A stretch of DNA of 64,000 nucleotides from Xylogone sp. PMI_703. Its lineage: Eukaryota; Ascomycota; Leotiomycetes. Within the stretch, counting starts at the first letter, position 1; each line of letters opens with the position of its first letter. The notes beneath the pieces are model-generated. The model was not told the origin of the DNA, searched no databases, and was given only the letters and a program-made list of their open reading frames with translations. The stretch lies in the NCBI GenBank assembly GCA_021399445.1, contig JAJTUQ010000005.1:4092001-4156000 (forward strand), read 5' to 3'. A program made the translations under genes and the position numbers. Below are positions 1 to 11,647 of this stretch, piece by piece.

Positions 1-3000
1 TCTCGCGGAACTCGCTCTTGTTGGTGAGATGCAAGTTCTTGTTGATGGTATCATAGGCCTTCTTGAGGGCCTTGACCTTGGTCTTACCCAAGTTACGGCC
101 ACCCTCGAGATGATCGAGGGCACCAGTGCCGAAGGTGACCTGCTTGACATCTGGTTCTTTGCCGACGAGGTGCTTGAGAGCATGCAAGTTCAGAGCTTCA
201 ATGGTTCCCGAGGGAGCGCCAGGGAACTCCAGTGAGAACTTGACCTGGTAACCGTTCTCCGGTGAGAGCTGGTGCAGGACGACAATGGCATGGATGACAC
301 CATCCTTGCCCTCAGCGTAGTAGTAACGGCGGTGTTCCCAATCGATCCAGGGGCGGATCTCGGTCAAGTGAACTTGAGTCCCTTTACGGTTCTTCTGCCA
401 GTCCTTAACGCGAGCATTAATCTTGTCCTGGATCTCTTGGTCTACAGGCTTATCAGAAGGCCAGTCGACAAATTTAATGCCTTCCTTCTCAGCATGGCGA
501 ACTTTTCGAGCCAGATCGCTATCGAACTGTGTGGGATCATTTCGCGGGTCCGCGCGCTCCTCAGCAATACATGCAAGTGTTCTCCAGCCAAACTTCTCAC
601 CCAGGTACTCCTCAACTCCAGTGCCGACGATCATCCAGATCAGCTTGAGATCCTTGTGCTCCTCCTTCATGTATTGTAGGAAGGCAGAAACAATCTTAGA
701 ATACTGGGATTTGGCGCACAGAGGTTCGCCAACGGCGATGGCGAAGTTATTGTGTATGACATAACCCTGAGCCGCGCCGGTTGAAGGATGTCTCCATACC
801 TGATAACGCTCATCGAGCCAGGAAGTGTTCGCAGCATCACCGTAGTTCGCAATCAACTTGGTCAATGGTTGCAATTCCTTGGCCTCTGGGCTGTTGGGAT
901 CGATATCCGCCTTCTCCCACGGAGGCTCGATTGTACTGGCCTCCTCATGGCGTAGCACTAACCTGGGTGGTTGCAACGGGAAGGTCTTGGGGTCACGATG
1001 GAACAGAGAAGCAAGGCGAATGTTACCCAGATTCAGGAACAGGTAAGTCAATCGCTCAAGACCAATACCACATCCAGCGTGAGGTGGGGCGCCCCAGCGG
1101 AAACCTTCCATATACTCTGGCATAGACTCTGGATTCACGCCCTTCTGCTTCATTCTCTTCTCAAGGAACTCGGCGTCGTGAATACGCTGGCCACCAGTCA
1201 GGATCTCCTGGCCACGCATGAAAATATCGAAGGAGTTGGTGAATCGGTCGTCGTTGGGGTCGGGCATGGTATAGAATGGTCTCACAGAGGCGGGGAATTT
1301 GTCAAGAATATAGTAATCGGTGTGATACTTCTCCTTGACCAAAGCACCGAGTCTGATTTCAGCACGGGTGGAGAGATCTTCGGTTTCGGATGGGACACTG
1401 CCATCTTCTTCGACCCAGCCGGATTCGATCAACATCTTGACACCATCGGCGAACTTAATACGTGGGGTGACATCGAGCCACTCGACCTTCTTCTGGGGGT
1501 AGTACTGGGAGATTATATCGATCTCCTTCTGGTATCGGTCGTAGATTCCCTTCCAGAGATGCTTGAACATGTCGTCGATGATATCAAGAGCCTCGTGATA
1601 ATGCTCCTCCAGCGCCATCTCTATATCTAAACCAGTATATTCCGTCAAGTGGCGGGGAGTGTTGCTGTCCTCGGCACGGAAGACCGCACCAATCTCGTAC
1701 ACTCGCTCGAAATCGGCAGCAATGCACATCTGCTTCGACAGTTGTGGCGATTGCGCCAGGAACGCAGGTCGGCCAAAGTAGTTGACCTGGAACACGCTGG
1801 CACCGGATTCGGTAGCACCTCCTTGCAGCTTAGGAGTATGGATCTCAATGAATCCTTGGTCGTCGAGATATGATCGGAAGAGGTTGCCGATTCCTGATTG
1901 AATACGGAAGATGGCTTGTGAAGGAGCCGTCCGCAGATCCACCACTCTGTTGTTCAAGCGGACTCTCGTGGGCAGCGATCGGGCCGGCCTGGTTGAGGCT
2001 AAGCTGTCTAAATTTCCCCAGTTAGTCAATCTGGACAATTGGTTGAAAAAGAAGCAACGGGCAAAGAAAGGTATCACTGTTGTGGAAAAAGTGTTGCGAA
2101 CGGCTTTCTAACTCACTTTGGCTCAACACTGCCTGCTCGGAGACTGTCTCGGATACCGCCTCTGAGGTATCATCATCGCCCTCCTCATCGCTTTCTTCCT
2201 TGTCTCGATTGATGTTCTCGGCATCGTAGACGGAGAAGGGGACGTTCTCGGTCAGCCTTGCGGTTCGGTGGACCTCGAAGACATCGAGCTCGTAGTCATG
2301 GATGGTGGCGTTCTTGACTCGCTGGACAGCCTTGCGCACGCGGCCAGTGACAATGACGATGGTCTCGCTTTGGTAATGCTCAATGGCGCGGACCATCTGC
2401 TCCGAGATGACACAGTCACTGTCGGAGGCATCTGGCGGAGTGGCAGAGGTGTGCAAGACACCCTGGATGGTAATTGTCTGTTGACGAAAGACAATGAAGG
2501 TCATCTTGGCGCTCATGCGCCGAATGGTATGTATGCGTGCTCGGAAAGTGATGAATTTGCCATCTTGCGCTGTTGGGACCAATGTTCCTGTTAGCCAACC
2601 ATGGTAATGCAACAACGAATGGGGAATTGGAAAAAAAGAATAGGAAAGGGGTGACCCCGGTTTTGGGAATGAAAATAGAAGGTGTTGTAACGGTAAGCAG
2701 GGGTTGCGAGCTTGATCATGATCCATGCATCGCCATCTCGTCATCTTGTCGTATTTCTCGGTATTTTGGCGGATGGGGAATCCCAATGCACATGATGTCA
2801 TCGCCAAATAATTTTGACCTTATTCCCACCCCCAAAAGAAGAAAGTGCACCAGGGGCAAGTAAAAACAGCGAGCACCCAAGAATGGATGCCGCAGCCCAG
2901 GAACCAGGGTAATTCCCGGGCAGGGAGAGAAGAGAAAAGACAGTCAAGACAAACAAACAAGACAAGACAGGGAAAAACGTACCTGCGAAGTTGATCTCCT

Positions 3001-3400
3001 TGAAGAGGACGCGATCCTGGTTCTCGCCGCGGTACTTGCTCATGTTCATGCTGTAGGGCTTGAACAGCTTGGTCATGTGCTCGGGGCCTTCCTCCAGGAA
3101 CTTCTCCTCCTGCATGCGGGCCAGACTCTGGCGCTTTTTGGCCTCATCCTTGGCGCGGGCCTTGTCGAGACTGCGACGGATGCGCTCTTCGCGGATGACC
3201 TCGCGCGAACGTCGGCGCGAGTCTGGCGTGCTGGTGCCGGAGCCGCCGGGCGAGACATCCTCGGACAGTGCGCCGGCGAGAGCGCCATTGAGCGCCTTGT
3301 CGACCTTCTTTGCAGGTGGCAGTGAGCTTTCCGAGGAGGTCGAGGTTGCTGAGGAGCCGCCCTCGCGGAGTTTGTGGAGATGCTTCTTGATGAAGGACAT
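1..3400 (-). CDS. erdS: Ergosteryl-3beta-O-L-aspartate synthase: AspRS fused to DUF2156 (3' end off window)
   Basis: This gene charges tRNA(Asp) with aspartate and is expected to pass the aspartate to the 3beta-OH of ergosterol. Exons are 3400-2983, 2587-2117 and 2007 to the left edge, and phases agree (GTACGT and GTGAGT donors; TTGACTAAC branch before exon 3). At least 965 residues are present. Order: a Ser/Pro-rich then highly charged extension (about 1-125), an OB-fold anticodon-binding domain (about 140-290), and a class II AspRS core with motif 2 (FRAEDSNTPRHLTEYTG) and motif 3 (GCGIGLERL). About 300 further residues form a DUF2156 (GNAT-like aminoacyl-transferase) domain, including RPWIDWEHRRYYYAEGKDG and FPGAPSGTIEALNLHALK. 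Ordinary AspRS ends shortly after motif 3, so the tail is the diagnostic feature. Only the last few residues and the stop seem to be missing. The family is known from RNA-dependent sterol aspartylation in higher fungi; activity here is inferred. A separate canonical AspRS probably lies elsewhere. Confidence 0.93.
2588..2982 (-). other. First intron of erdS, with a second in-frame acceptor
   Basis: The 395-base intron opens with GTACGT just after the codons for NFAG. Two acceptors, ending at 2588 and at 2570, both keep frame and differ by 18 bases (six residues at the start of the anticodon-binding domain). The upstream acceptor (exon from 2587) is preferred because it keeps a TLVPT segment before AQDGKF. 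cDNA would decide. Confidence 0.65.
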
Positions 3401-6400
3401 GGTGGTTGAGGTAGTTGAGGTGGTTGTGTAGGTAAGGTGGAGTAGTTAGAGCTCTGTTCGGTAGAGAGATATAGCGGTATAGCGGGGTGAACGTGAAGAA
3501 GAAAAGGGCCACTTCAGAGGTTCGCAGCGTGAATTGGTGGGAGCGGGATTGCACACCAATGCAGCTGGACTCGGGAGGATTTGCGCGATGGCAAAGAGAT
3601 AGAGAGAGTATGTGTATGATAGAGAGAGAATCGAGGGAAAAGAGGAAGAGGAAGAGCAGAGGGGAGAATGCAGAATTCTGGAGGGGACGGCAAGAAGCTT
3701 ATGTACTGGTAGCAGGCCGGCAAAGGTTCACGCTCTAGGGCTGGGCTGGAGAGGGACGAGGTTACCATCAAGTGAGAACAACAAGGTGTGGACTTTTGCT
3801 GGCATAAAAGCAGCGCAACAAGGTGCACCCCATTACCATTTACTGTAGTGTCCGCCAGGTCCGTTGGTTTGCCGCATGATCTGGCTTTTTCCTGGCTTCC
3901 TTAGAGTGCTTTGCTCGTGATTGCTGATTGCTGGTCCCCTTCCTGGTCCCTCTTCATACCGTATTCCCTTTCTGCCTTTCTCGCGCCCGGCGCCTGTACA
4001 GTCATCCAAACCGTAGTCAACCGTTATGGTCCGGGGCTGGAGTGATGGAGTCTCGCTTCTCTCGGTCTCTGCGTTCAAGCTGCTTACATCCGCGTTCGCC
4101 GAAGCATATCACTGCTGGGGAAGGTTCTGGGCCTATGCATCGTCCACTAGGTACTCCGTACCATACCGGTCTTATCCACTATCCACCATCCACCACCCAT
4201 CGCAGAGAAAAAAAAAAGCTTGTGGGCGCGAGGGCTCGGAAGTTGTGGGTTTCTTTGCTTCCGTAAGTCAGGAAACCTTTTTTTCTCTTCACAGGAGCTG
4301 AATTGGTCCCCTATTTTCTCTGCTCGCAGCGCGCGGTGAAGCCTTTAGCCCGTTCGACTCGCAGCTACATGAAGCCCGTTCTGCGCTTCCAGCTCTCAAT
4401 TGGAGGGCGGCAGGCGATCCAGCCAACCGCGTCCTCGCACGGGGGAATTGGCGCGCGGTGGGAGCAGTTGCCGGCAAGCACGCTGATGATTCAGCGCCAA
4501 GTCCCGCCCAACGCTTTCCCTCTTCCTTCCCCTCGCTCCCATTACGGAGGAGGTACGGTATTGCAACAGCTTTCTCAATGATGTCATCATTGGTCAATTT
4601 CCGAGCACGACCAAAGCTCTCCACAAACCCCGTGACCCGCCGGCTCTCGGGGTCCTTCCGTTACCGTTTAATTGCTGTTTTCTCTCGCAACTGCATCGCC
4701 GTACTGTGGTAGTGGTAGTGGTATTGGGTCAGCGGGATTACGGCATCAAGAGACTGCCGCTTCATCAATTGCTTCTCTTACTTGATTATTTAAGTAATCT
4801 CCACCATAGTACGAAAACAGTTACAGTACTGTACTTCTCAGCAGTGACCATGTACAGCTGTAAGTGTACAATGCGTCCTGACCGTACGTCATCGATCCCG
4901 GACCCCCCAAAGACGATAACGGAAATACAACAATAAATCTCAACATCATCTCACCTGTTTTCTCCCATCTTTCAATTCTCTCAATAACCTGGGGTCTAGA
5001 ATCCTGGATCATCATGTACCCCATGCGCGTGATATTGTCGCAAAAAAAACAGGTGACAACAATCCCACCGCCTGATGGGATGTTGTATTTAGAAAAAGGT
5101 TCTTGCAACTTCCATCGATCCCCGAGGCTGCCGAACGGACCGGGTGCCGTTCTCCCAGCATAAACCTCTCACTGCATCCAATCTACATAAATTGCACACT
5201 GCATGATGGTTCTCGAGAGAGGTATAAAAGACGAACATTCATCATATAGTAGGCGCTGCATCGGTAAGTTTGACAGTAACTTCACTACAGAGAGAGTCGT
5301 CCAAAATCAGTGCTCTTACCAGAAGCATGGCACTGTCATACTGAACCCATACGCGGTTCATGGCACGCACAGGACATATCTGTCCCCCTTTTGCAGTTGC
5401 AGACGGGCACTAATACCAGTTGAAACATGCCATTATGAAACCACGGGCTCTGCCTGGGGAGTTTCACATTCCACGCTCTTACAGTCCCCATGTATACCAT
5501 AACGGGACTCACGGAACTCTTCAGGTTGAAGTAGCACTGCTTGACAAGTCAGAGATGTATGAAGCCATTTGCTGCAGGAGGCAATGCTCGTATAGACAAA
5601 CAAGCCTTTCTGGCAGTTGTTACAGCTGCTTCATCTGATGTGCATACAGTATACAGTGGCAGAGTAGTGCGAGTAGTTACTGTAGTTATCCTCAACTCAG
5701 GAGACTGGATCCAGCCAACCGGGCCCTTGGTGCCGGGAAGATGCAAGGCACGCGCTCTCCCTTCTCCGCTGCGACCATGACGTTGACGTTGTTTGGCTGT
5801 CGAGACGAGGACCCCTTTTTCTTGTTTTTTTGCTGTGTCGCCACCCTGCACCCGCGACCTGAGAGATTCCTCAGCTTCTCCATTCAGCCACCAGCTCGTG
5901 GCTGCGATTCGAAGAACGACTGAACTGTGGCTTTGCCTTTGTCCGCGGGCCAGAATGGATTTAATGCAGCAGAATGCACTCTGATTATTATCCCCCCCGC
6001 CGCCTCAGGCCTCCACTTACGCACACTCGCAGTAGACGCAGCACCGCACCAGTTATCTACAGTACAGTAAGCTCTGCTGCTCCCCCTCACACGTACAAAG
6101 ACGTACGCAGCACGGCCATACTTCTATCCGACTCCTCAGGACGTCACTTTAAAACACCAGCCCCATCCGGCCTCCTTTGTCAATTCTTGACCTTGGAGAT
6201 CTTTTACACAGTTACTTGGTAAACACTCCTGTACAGTACATCCTTCCTGCCAGCTGCCTCCTCCCCTTTCCAGACGTCATCGCTCCCCGTCGATCCACAC
6301 TATCCATCTCGTCCCGCATTCGCCTTTGCTCCCTTGGGCAAAGTCACGCCGTGGTATCTTGGTCCTCGCAACGTCGGCCGCTTATCCACAACACCACAAT

Positions 6401-6609
6401 CCTCTCCCTTTCTCCACCAGGACCTAGGCATCTTCCTGCAACTCGAGTCTCTAGTCAATCGGCTTCTCAATCTACTCAGTATACAAAACTCCTGCATCCT
6501 GCACCGTCATCTCTCACGGGTGCCCACCTCTGCTTCTATCTACAACCTCCTTCGAGCGGTGCTCTCAAACACCGTCCTTCGGTACCCTCCATCGACTTCT
6601 TATCATGCG
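3401..6609. promoter_or_regulatory. Shared 3.2-kb divergent upstream region of erdS and the hydrolase
   Basis: No convincing gene is present. On the minus strand the 32 bases before the erdS ATG are an A/C-rich leader with repeated CAACCACCT-like units, and 3594-3665 is a CT block (GA-rich on plus), as in fungal core promoters. On the plus strand a TATA-like TATAAAAG lies at 5223-5230, a TTTAAAACA near 6150, and 6240-6600 is pyrimidine-rich, fitting a hydrolase leader. A perfect 12-base palindrome TACAGTACTGTA lies at 4822-4833 and a TACTCCGTA motif at 4152-4160. The length leaves room for separate promoters or a short unrecognised transcript. Confidence 0.55.
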
Positions 6610-8031
6610 ATGAGGATATTCTCTCATCGCTGGTGGCTCAAGATGAAGGCAGTTATCTGGCGCATGCTCATGTCAATTGGCATGAAATTTCACCAGTTTG
6701 CTTCTCCTCGTCCCCCGTCTCCTTCCTTTAAGGTCGTCGTCCCAAGTCGTCTCTCCTGCGTTCCCGGTACCTTCAAGCTCGTCTTCTACGTTCCCGACTC
6801 CTACTTCACCTCGACCGACGACGGTTATCGCTTCCCCGTCGTCGTCAATTACCATGGTGGCGGTTTTACGCTGGGCACCGGTACAGATGATGCTCGTTGG
6901 GCGAGTGCCATCGTGCAGCAGCTCGAGGCTGTCTTCGTCAGCGTCGAGTACCGTCTGGCTCCCGAATACCCTTTCAGTGTGGGTGTGGAGGACGGTACCG
7001 ACGCCGTCATCTACCTGGCTGCGCATGCGGAAGAACTACGACTCGACCCCCATCGCATTGCTCTCTCAGGATTCAGTGCGGGCGGCAACTTTGCCTTGAC
7101 TGTACCGCTGATGCTGCACGATCTGATCAACCACCAGGGCAAGCGCTCGCTTTCCCGCCTCAATAGCTACGACGACCTCACCCTACCTTCGACGTCGCAC
7201 TCCGACTCCCATTTCGACCCTCGTCCGGCCATTGCCAAGACCAGGTCTACTCCAGGTACTCCCCTGGGTCCCCTGAGGCGCAAGTACAGTCCTCTTTCTC
7301 TCGCTCAAACGGCTTCTGCATCTGCCTCAAACCTACATCTTTCCCCGCCCAAGTTGGCTTCGCTGCGCAGCCATAGCTCCAGCTCGCTGCTCAAGCTTAC
7401 CGATCTGGAGCCGACGGCCCTGGAGATGGAACAAAAGGTCCCTGAGCTGACAATCAAGTGCCTGGTCTCCTTCTACCCACCCGTGGACTTTCGCATCACG
7501 CGCGAGGAAAAGCGTGCTACCAATCCCTTACCCAACCTGAACCTATCGCACAGCTTGGCCAATCTCTTCGATGACAGCTATCTCCACCCCAGATCCGTCA
7601 TCGACGCCTCCGATCCTTATCTGAGTCCTATGGCGGCTCCTGATGCTCTTCTATCCGCTGCCTACCCCGATGAGATCATACTCTATACCTGCGAGTACGA
7701 TATGTTGAATGCTGAGGGAGTCGCTTTTGGTTCCCGTTTGTCCTCAGAGCCGATCAATAAGGCTGTGCACGGTGGGCTCATCCGTGGTGTACCGCATGCT
7801 TTCGACCGAAAACCCAATCCCTTGAGTTTTCCCAAGGAAGCCGAACGGTGCTATTCTGAAGCCTGTGCCGAATTGGCCCGGTTATTTGGCCAACGGCAGA
7901 CATCGTTTGAAGAACGTAGGCAACTAGAGCACAGTCGTCATGTTCAGCGCTTCAGTGACAGTGATGATGGGCTCGATGTTGAGCCTGAGGAGCCAGACAA
8001 CGAGGTCAGCAGGGGCCTCACCATTTACTGA
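6610..8031 (+). CDS. Alpha/beta-hydrolase fold-3 esterase, candidate ergosteryl-aspartate hydrolase (ErdH)
   Basis: This is a single-exon protein of 473 residues. Start 6610 is chosen because the frame upstream is unconserved-looking leader sequence; 6643 is the next ATG. It has the hormone-sensitive-lipase-type plan: oxyanion motif HGGGF (82-86), nucleophile elbow GFSAGGN with Ser156, probable acid Asp364 in CEYDML, and His396 in GVPHAFDR. The first 30 residues are hydrophobic and basic (Trp/Met-rich), which could give membrane contact. Residues about 178-275 are a Ser/Thr/Pro-rich, probably disordered insert between the nucleophile and the acid, likely phosphorylated. It is transcribed away from the ErdS-type gene. 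Fungi that make ergosteryl-aspartate also carry a dedicated hydrolase, ErdH, of this fold, so neighbourhood plus fold suggest that role. A general esterase or lipase remains possible, so no symbol is assigned. Confidence 0.8.
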   Translation: MRIFSHRWWLKMKAVIWRMLMSIGMKFHQFASPRPPSPSFKVVVPSRLSCVPGTFKLVFYVPDSYFTSTDDGYRFPVVVNYHGGGFTLGTGTDDARWASAIVQQLEAVFVSVEYRLAPEYPFSVGVEDGTDAVIYLAAHAEELRLDPHRIALSGFSAGGNFALTVPLMLHDLINHQGKRSLSRLNSYDDLTLPSTSHSDSHFDPRPAIAKTRSTPGTPLGPLRRKYSPLSLAQTASASASNLHLSPPKLASLRSHSSSSLLKLTDLEPTALEMEQKVPELTIKCLVSFYPPVDFRITREEKRATNPLPNLNLSHSLANLFDDSYLHPRSVIDASDPYLSPMAAPDALLSAAYPDEIILYTCEYDMLNAEGVAFGSRLSSEPINKAVHGGLIRGVPHAFDRKPNPLSFPKEAERCYSEACAELARLFGQRQTSFEERRQLEHSRHVQRFSDSDDGLDVEPEEPDNEVSRGLTIY

Positions 8032-9082
8032 AGCTCCCGGGACTTCTCCAGCAGTGCGATTTCTGAGGATAGAAAAAAGTCCTAGCTGATTGACATGGTA
8101 TACCTAGCATAGATTTATTGCCCTGGACTCACGGTTAATGACTTCTGGGCATCTTCTTTTGGCCATATGTATGAACAAATCAACGTCTTTCTTTTCTTCT
8201 TGCGCATGCTTCCGAGGATGTTCCCCACCAGCAAGCATCCATTTTCCTTCTTGTAGTGTCGTTTCTCATTTTTTGGCTATGTTTTTTTCCATGCAAATCG
8301 GCGAAAAGAGACGGTGTCATAGATGGTGTCTCACTACCATCCATTCCTTCCACCATCTTATGTTTATTATAGCGGCAAGAAGCGGGAGAAAGAGGGGCGT
8401 TATTCCAGGGTCTTTCTTGATTTCTTCTTTTTCTTCAAACTTCTTTTATAGATCACAGGTTCAGAGATCCCGGGGGTTCCGGAGATGGAATCTTCGGAAG
8501 TAGTGGCGGTGATGATTCATTCAGGTTGCAGGTGAGCATGGGGGAATGACAGCACTGCATGTCTCACTACATCACTACATCACTACATCACTGAGATCAT
8601 GTGGATGTGTGCTGTTGTTGCTTATTGTCCTGTAGAATCATGCAACGTGGGAGGTATAACTTGGGGGCGCTCTAAGCATCTTAATGATAATGTCAAACAC
8701 CATGTACTGAGATTTTGCACTTGCATATGTGGCAATAAAAGAATTTTAAAGTTTTCAAACCATATTGAAGAATCACAGTACCGTCAATGAACTTCATTAC
8801 CATGCCCATCGAATAACATAATACCGTAAAACAAAGGAAGAAAAGCTTCCTATCCTCTATGTCTACGAATAAAAACAAAAGGGTATCATAAAACTATACT
8901 CGAACCTACAATCAATATCCCCGCGCCAGACGGACAGGCTGAACCAAAACACACCAATGTCCAGATTCCAATAATGCACCCCTTATTCCTCTTCTAAACA
9001 ACACGATTTGCAAAACGCCCGCAAAGATAGGCTAATGCAAGAGAATGAGTGACACACAGTCATAGAAGAATGCCTCTCCCTC
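8032..9082. other. Convergent intergenic region, hydrolase / POT1
   Basis: This stretch holds the 3' flanks of two convergent genes and no supported gene. The left part is T/C-rich, the right part (8740-9000) A/T-rich. A short tandem repeat lies at 8565-8592. The 121-codon open frame at 8138-8503 is rich in Phe/Ser from T-rich DNA and resembles no family. Confidence 0.5.
8565..8592. repeat. Tandem 8-mer repeat (CACTACAT)n
   Basis: About 3.5 perfect copies of CACTACAT stand in tandem downstream of the hydrolase gene. This is a length-variable microsatellite with no evident function. Confidence 0.85.
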
Positions 9083-11647
9083 TCACAAAATCATCGTCCC
9101 GAAGATTCCAAACCGTCGCTCCCACCGCTTTCCAGGCCCTGCATCGGCCTTTCGCGGATCGCTTTCGTCGACTTTGATGCCATACTGCTGGATACAACAT
9201 GTAAATGGCCTGTTTCTCACCTCTGACGATGATGTTGCTGTTTGTTCGGTATCGGTATTGACTATGGTGGGTTGCGATGTCGGTGCTGGTGGGGGTTTGG
9301 AATCTGCTGTAGTGGTGGAATTGGTCTTGCTGGTGACGTTGACGTCTCGCTCTGCTAGGGCGCTGGGTTTGCGATTAGGCCGGTTATTGTTGTTGTCGTC
9401 TTCGATGTCACTGCTGTATAAGTCTGGTTGGGCCCCGGGCTTGGGACGTGGTGGTGATGAGTCGATGGAGTCGAGGGATGATTGGGGAATACGCTGTTGT
9501 GTTGATGATTTTGGAAGATCCGATGGCGAGGATGATCTCTGTTGTGATAATAGGGAGGATTTGTGCTCTTCGAGGTTGCCCCATAGCTTGAAAAGCTGCT
9601 CTTTTAGCTTTGAGAGGAGCCCTGGGGTTTTCCGGAGGCTAGTAGTGGTGTTAGATTAGCTTGTTCTCTTTTCATCTGGGAGCGAGAATCAAGAAAACGG
9701 GAGGATATAAAAGTCAAAGGGGTCCAAGGAGGTAGGATTTCGCAGTACTCACTTTGCAGCATCTTCCTCTAGCCCCAGTAGCATCTGTGCAGCTTGATTG
9801 TCTACCATTAACCACATCCTCTCCTTCTCTTTCGCATTACCCACCTCATCTTTCTTACGTGCTTCTTCAACTTGTAAGGCAAACCTCCACTCCCAGACTC
9901 TTTCACGGAACCCTTTTCCGTCTCTAAAATTACGCATATCTTCCTCTACATCGCTGTCTTCCCCTCCGCTATAATCCGACAGCATGTCATAGTCACTTAA
10001 CCTGCGGCCCACAGCAAAATCTTCGATCTTGTCTGGAAAGTAGTCTACCACATTAACGTTTGCTCTGTATTTGGCAACGGTGAATGGAGAAACGCGCACT
10101 TCTTCTGCCTCAGACGTAGATGGGAGGATCTCAGGTTCCAGTATCTCCTTTATGGTGGAGACTGATATGTCCGGGTGATTGCATTTGACTAGCAGATATG
10201 TTAGTATGGGATGCCTGTTTGTAGGCCGCTGACAATGAGCCTTGATTGGTAAAAACAGGACAAATTACCATTTTCATTGAGATCAATCTCTTTTGCCTTA
10301 TTAGCTGCTGCTGCAGCTTTTGCAAATGCAGCTTCCCTCTTTTCCTTTCTTCTTCTCTTACTCCCGTTTTTCTCTGTCCCATCCAATTTTCGCTTTTCCG
10401 CAAACCCACCGGCTGCGTCGTCTCGAAGTTGTTTTATCTGTCTTTTGAACTTTTCCTCCCACTCGTATTTTCGACGAATCCCTTCCTTCCAGCGGGCATA
10501 ATTTTCAGAATAGTCTTCGTCCTGGTCTTCGCTTTCTCTTCGTTGCATGATTTCTACTTGGATCTTGCCTTCAAAGGTATGTCGATCACCACGCAAATAC
10601 CCTTCGAGGCATCCCAGAGCTCCTATTTTGAACTGGACATTTTTGAGTAACACCCATTGACCTATCTTGACTTTCTCTCGCACGAAAGCTGCATGTCCGT
10701 CCCATAGCGTAAGTTGGATGGTGAGTTTCCCATATGGACCGGGCCACTCCTTTGGAGCCTTCTTAAGTTTGCTAACATACCCATATTCGTCACCTTCACG
10801 GCTAATTTCCCCATCAACTCCACTCCATGCATAGTTATAGAAGGAAGAATTAGCTGTGTAATCGGACAGATACACAGTTAATGATTCCCCGGAGCCATCA
10901 AACACCTTGACTACTTCGCCTAAGATATCATGGAAAGCCTCACTCTTGACGTCTTTCAGCAGGCTAAACTTTTGTTTGACACTCATAGCTCGGATGGCTC
11001 TTTCTTCAAAGACTTCTGCACTAGGTAGGCTCATATTTTCTTTGAATGTATTTGCCCAAATGACATACTCTGTCTCAAGAGCAGTAGGGTACCTGCCTTT
11101 CTGTGCGTATGATCTCCATAGATTTGCACGAACACCAGACATTGATTGCGGAATTCTGGATGCCGGAATTATGTGAAATTCAGTGGCCCGATTTGAAACA
11201 AGGGACACAATCCCAGCCCACATTTGAGTCTTTACAAGTCAATGAGGGTTAACTGGTCAAAACAAATGGCACTAACCTTTGCTTTGCGAACAAGAAGCGC
11301 ATCTCCAGCTGCCCCTGAAAAGAGTGGCATTTTGTCCTCTGGAGCGAAGATGTGGATTTTGATACCACATTGTGAATACTCCACTGATTTGTCTTTAATC
11401 TCTACGGAGCATTTGAAATCTCAAAATTATTAGTTAACTTAAGACAACCCTTCTGCAAGTGCCTACCTGTTCCTCTACTTCGTATTGGTGGCTGATGATC
11501 TTTAATGAATCCAATAACGTTGACCAAAGGGCCGGTCTTTAGGCGCGGAGTAGGCATATTCAAAATATCTTCTATGCTTTCAAATCCTTGAGGTAATTGA
11601 CGTTCAGAAGAATTGATCTGAGAACCATCTACTGTTGAGCCCGCCAT
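9083..11647 (-). CDS. pot1: Protection of telomeres protein 1 (POT1)
   Basis: This shelterin subunit binds the single-stranded telomeric 3' overhang in the nucleus. Exons 11647-11467, 11419-11277, 11229-10269, 10188-9753 and 9638-9083 join in phase to give 758 residues. The intron 10268-10189 ends CATACTAACATATCTGCTAG, a textbook branch point and acceptor. The N-terminal OB fold (about 30-170) carries the hallmark GPLVNVIGFIKDHQPP, then RGTDFKCSVEIKD across the first junction. The second OB (POT1PC) region spans about 200-350 and includes LKNVQFKIG. An acidic and basic linker follows, then a third conserved domain (VKCNHPDISVSTIKEIL through VVDYFPDKIEDF). After a Ser/Pro/Asn-rich tail, the last 40 residues form a conserved fungal POT1 element (RPFTCCIQQYG to WERRFGIFGT). 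It diverges from importin-alpha across 466 bases. Confidence 0.93.

Noticed and set aside
6177..6731. 184-codon plus-strand frame overlapping the hydrolase start
   Set aside because: It is a different phase in the CT-rich leader; the hydrolase frame carries all catalytic motifs.
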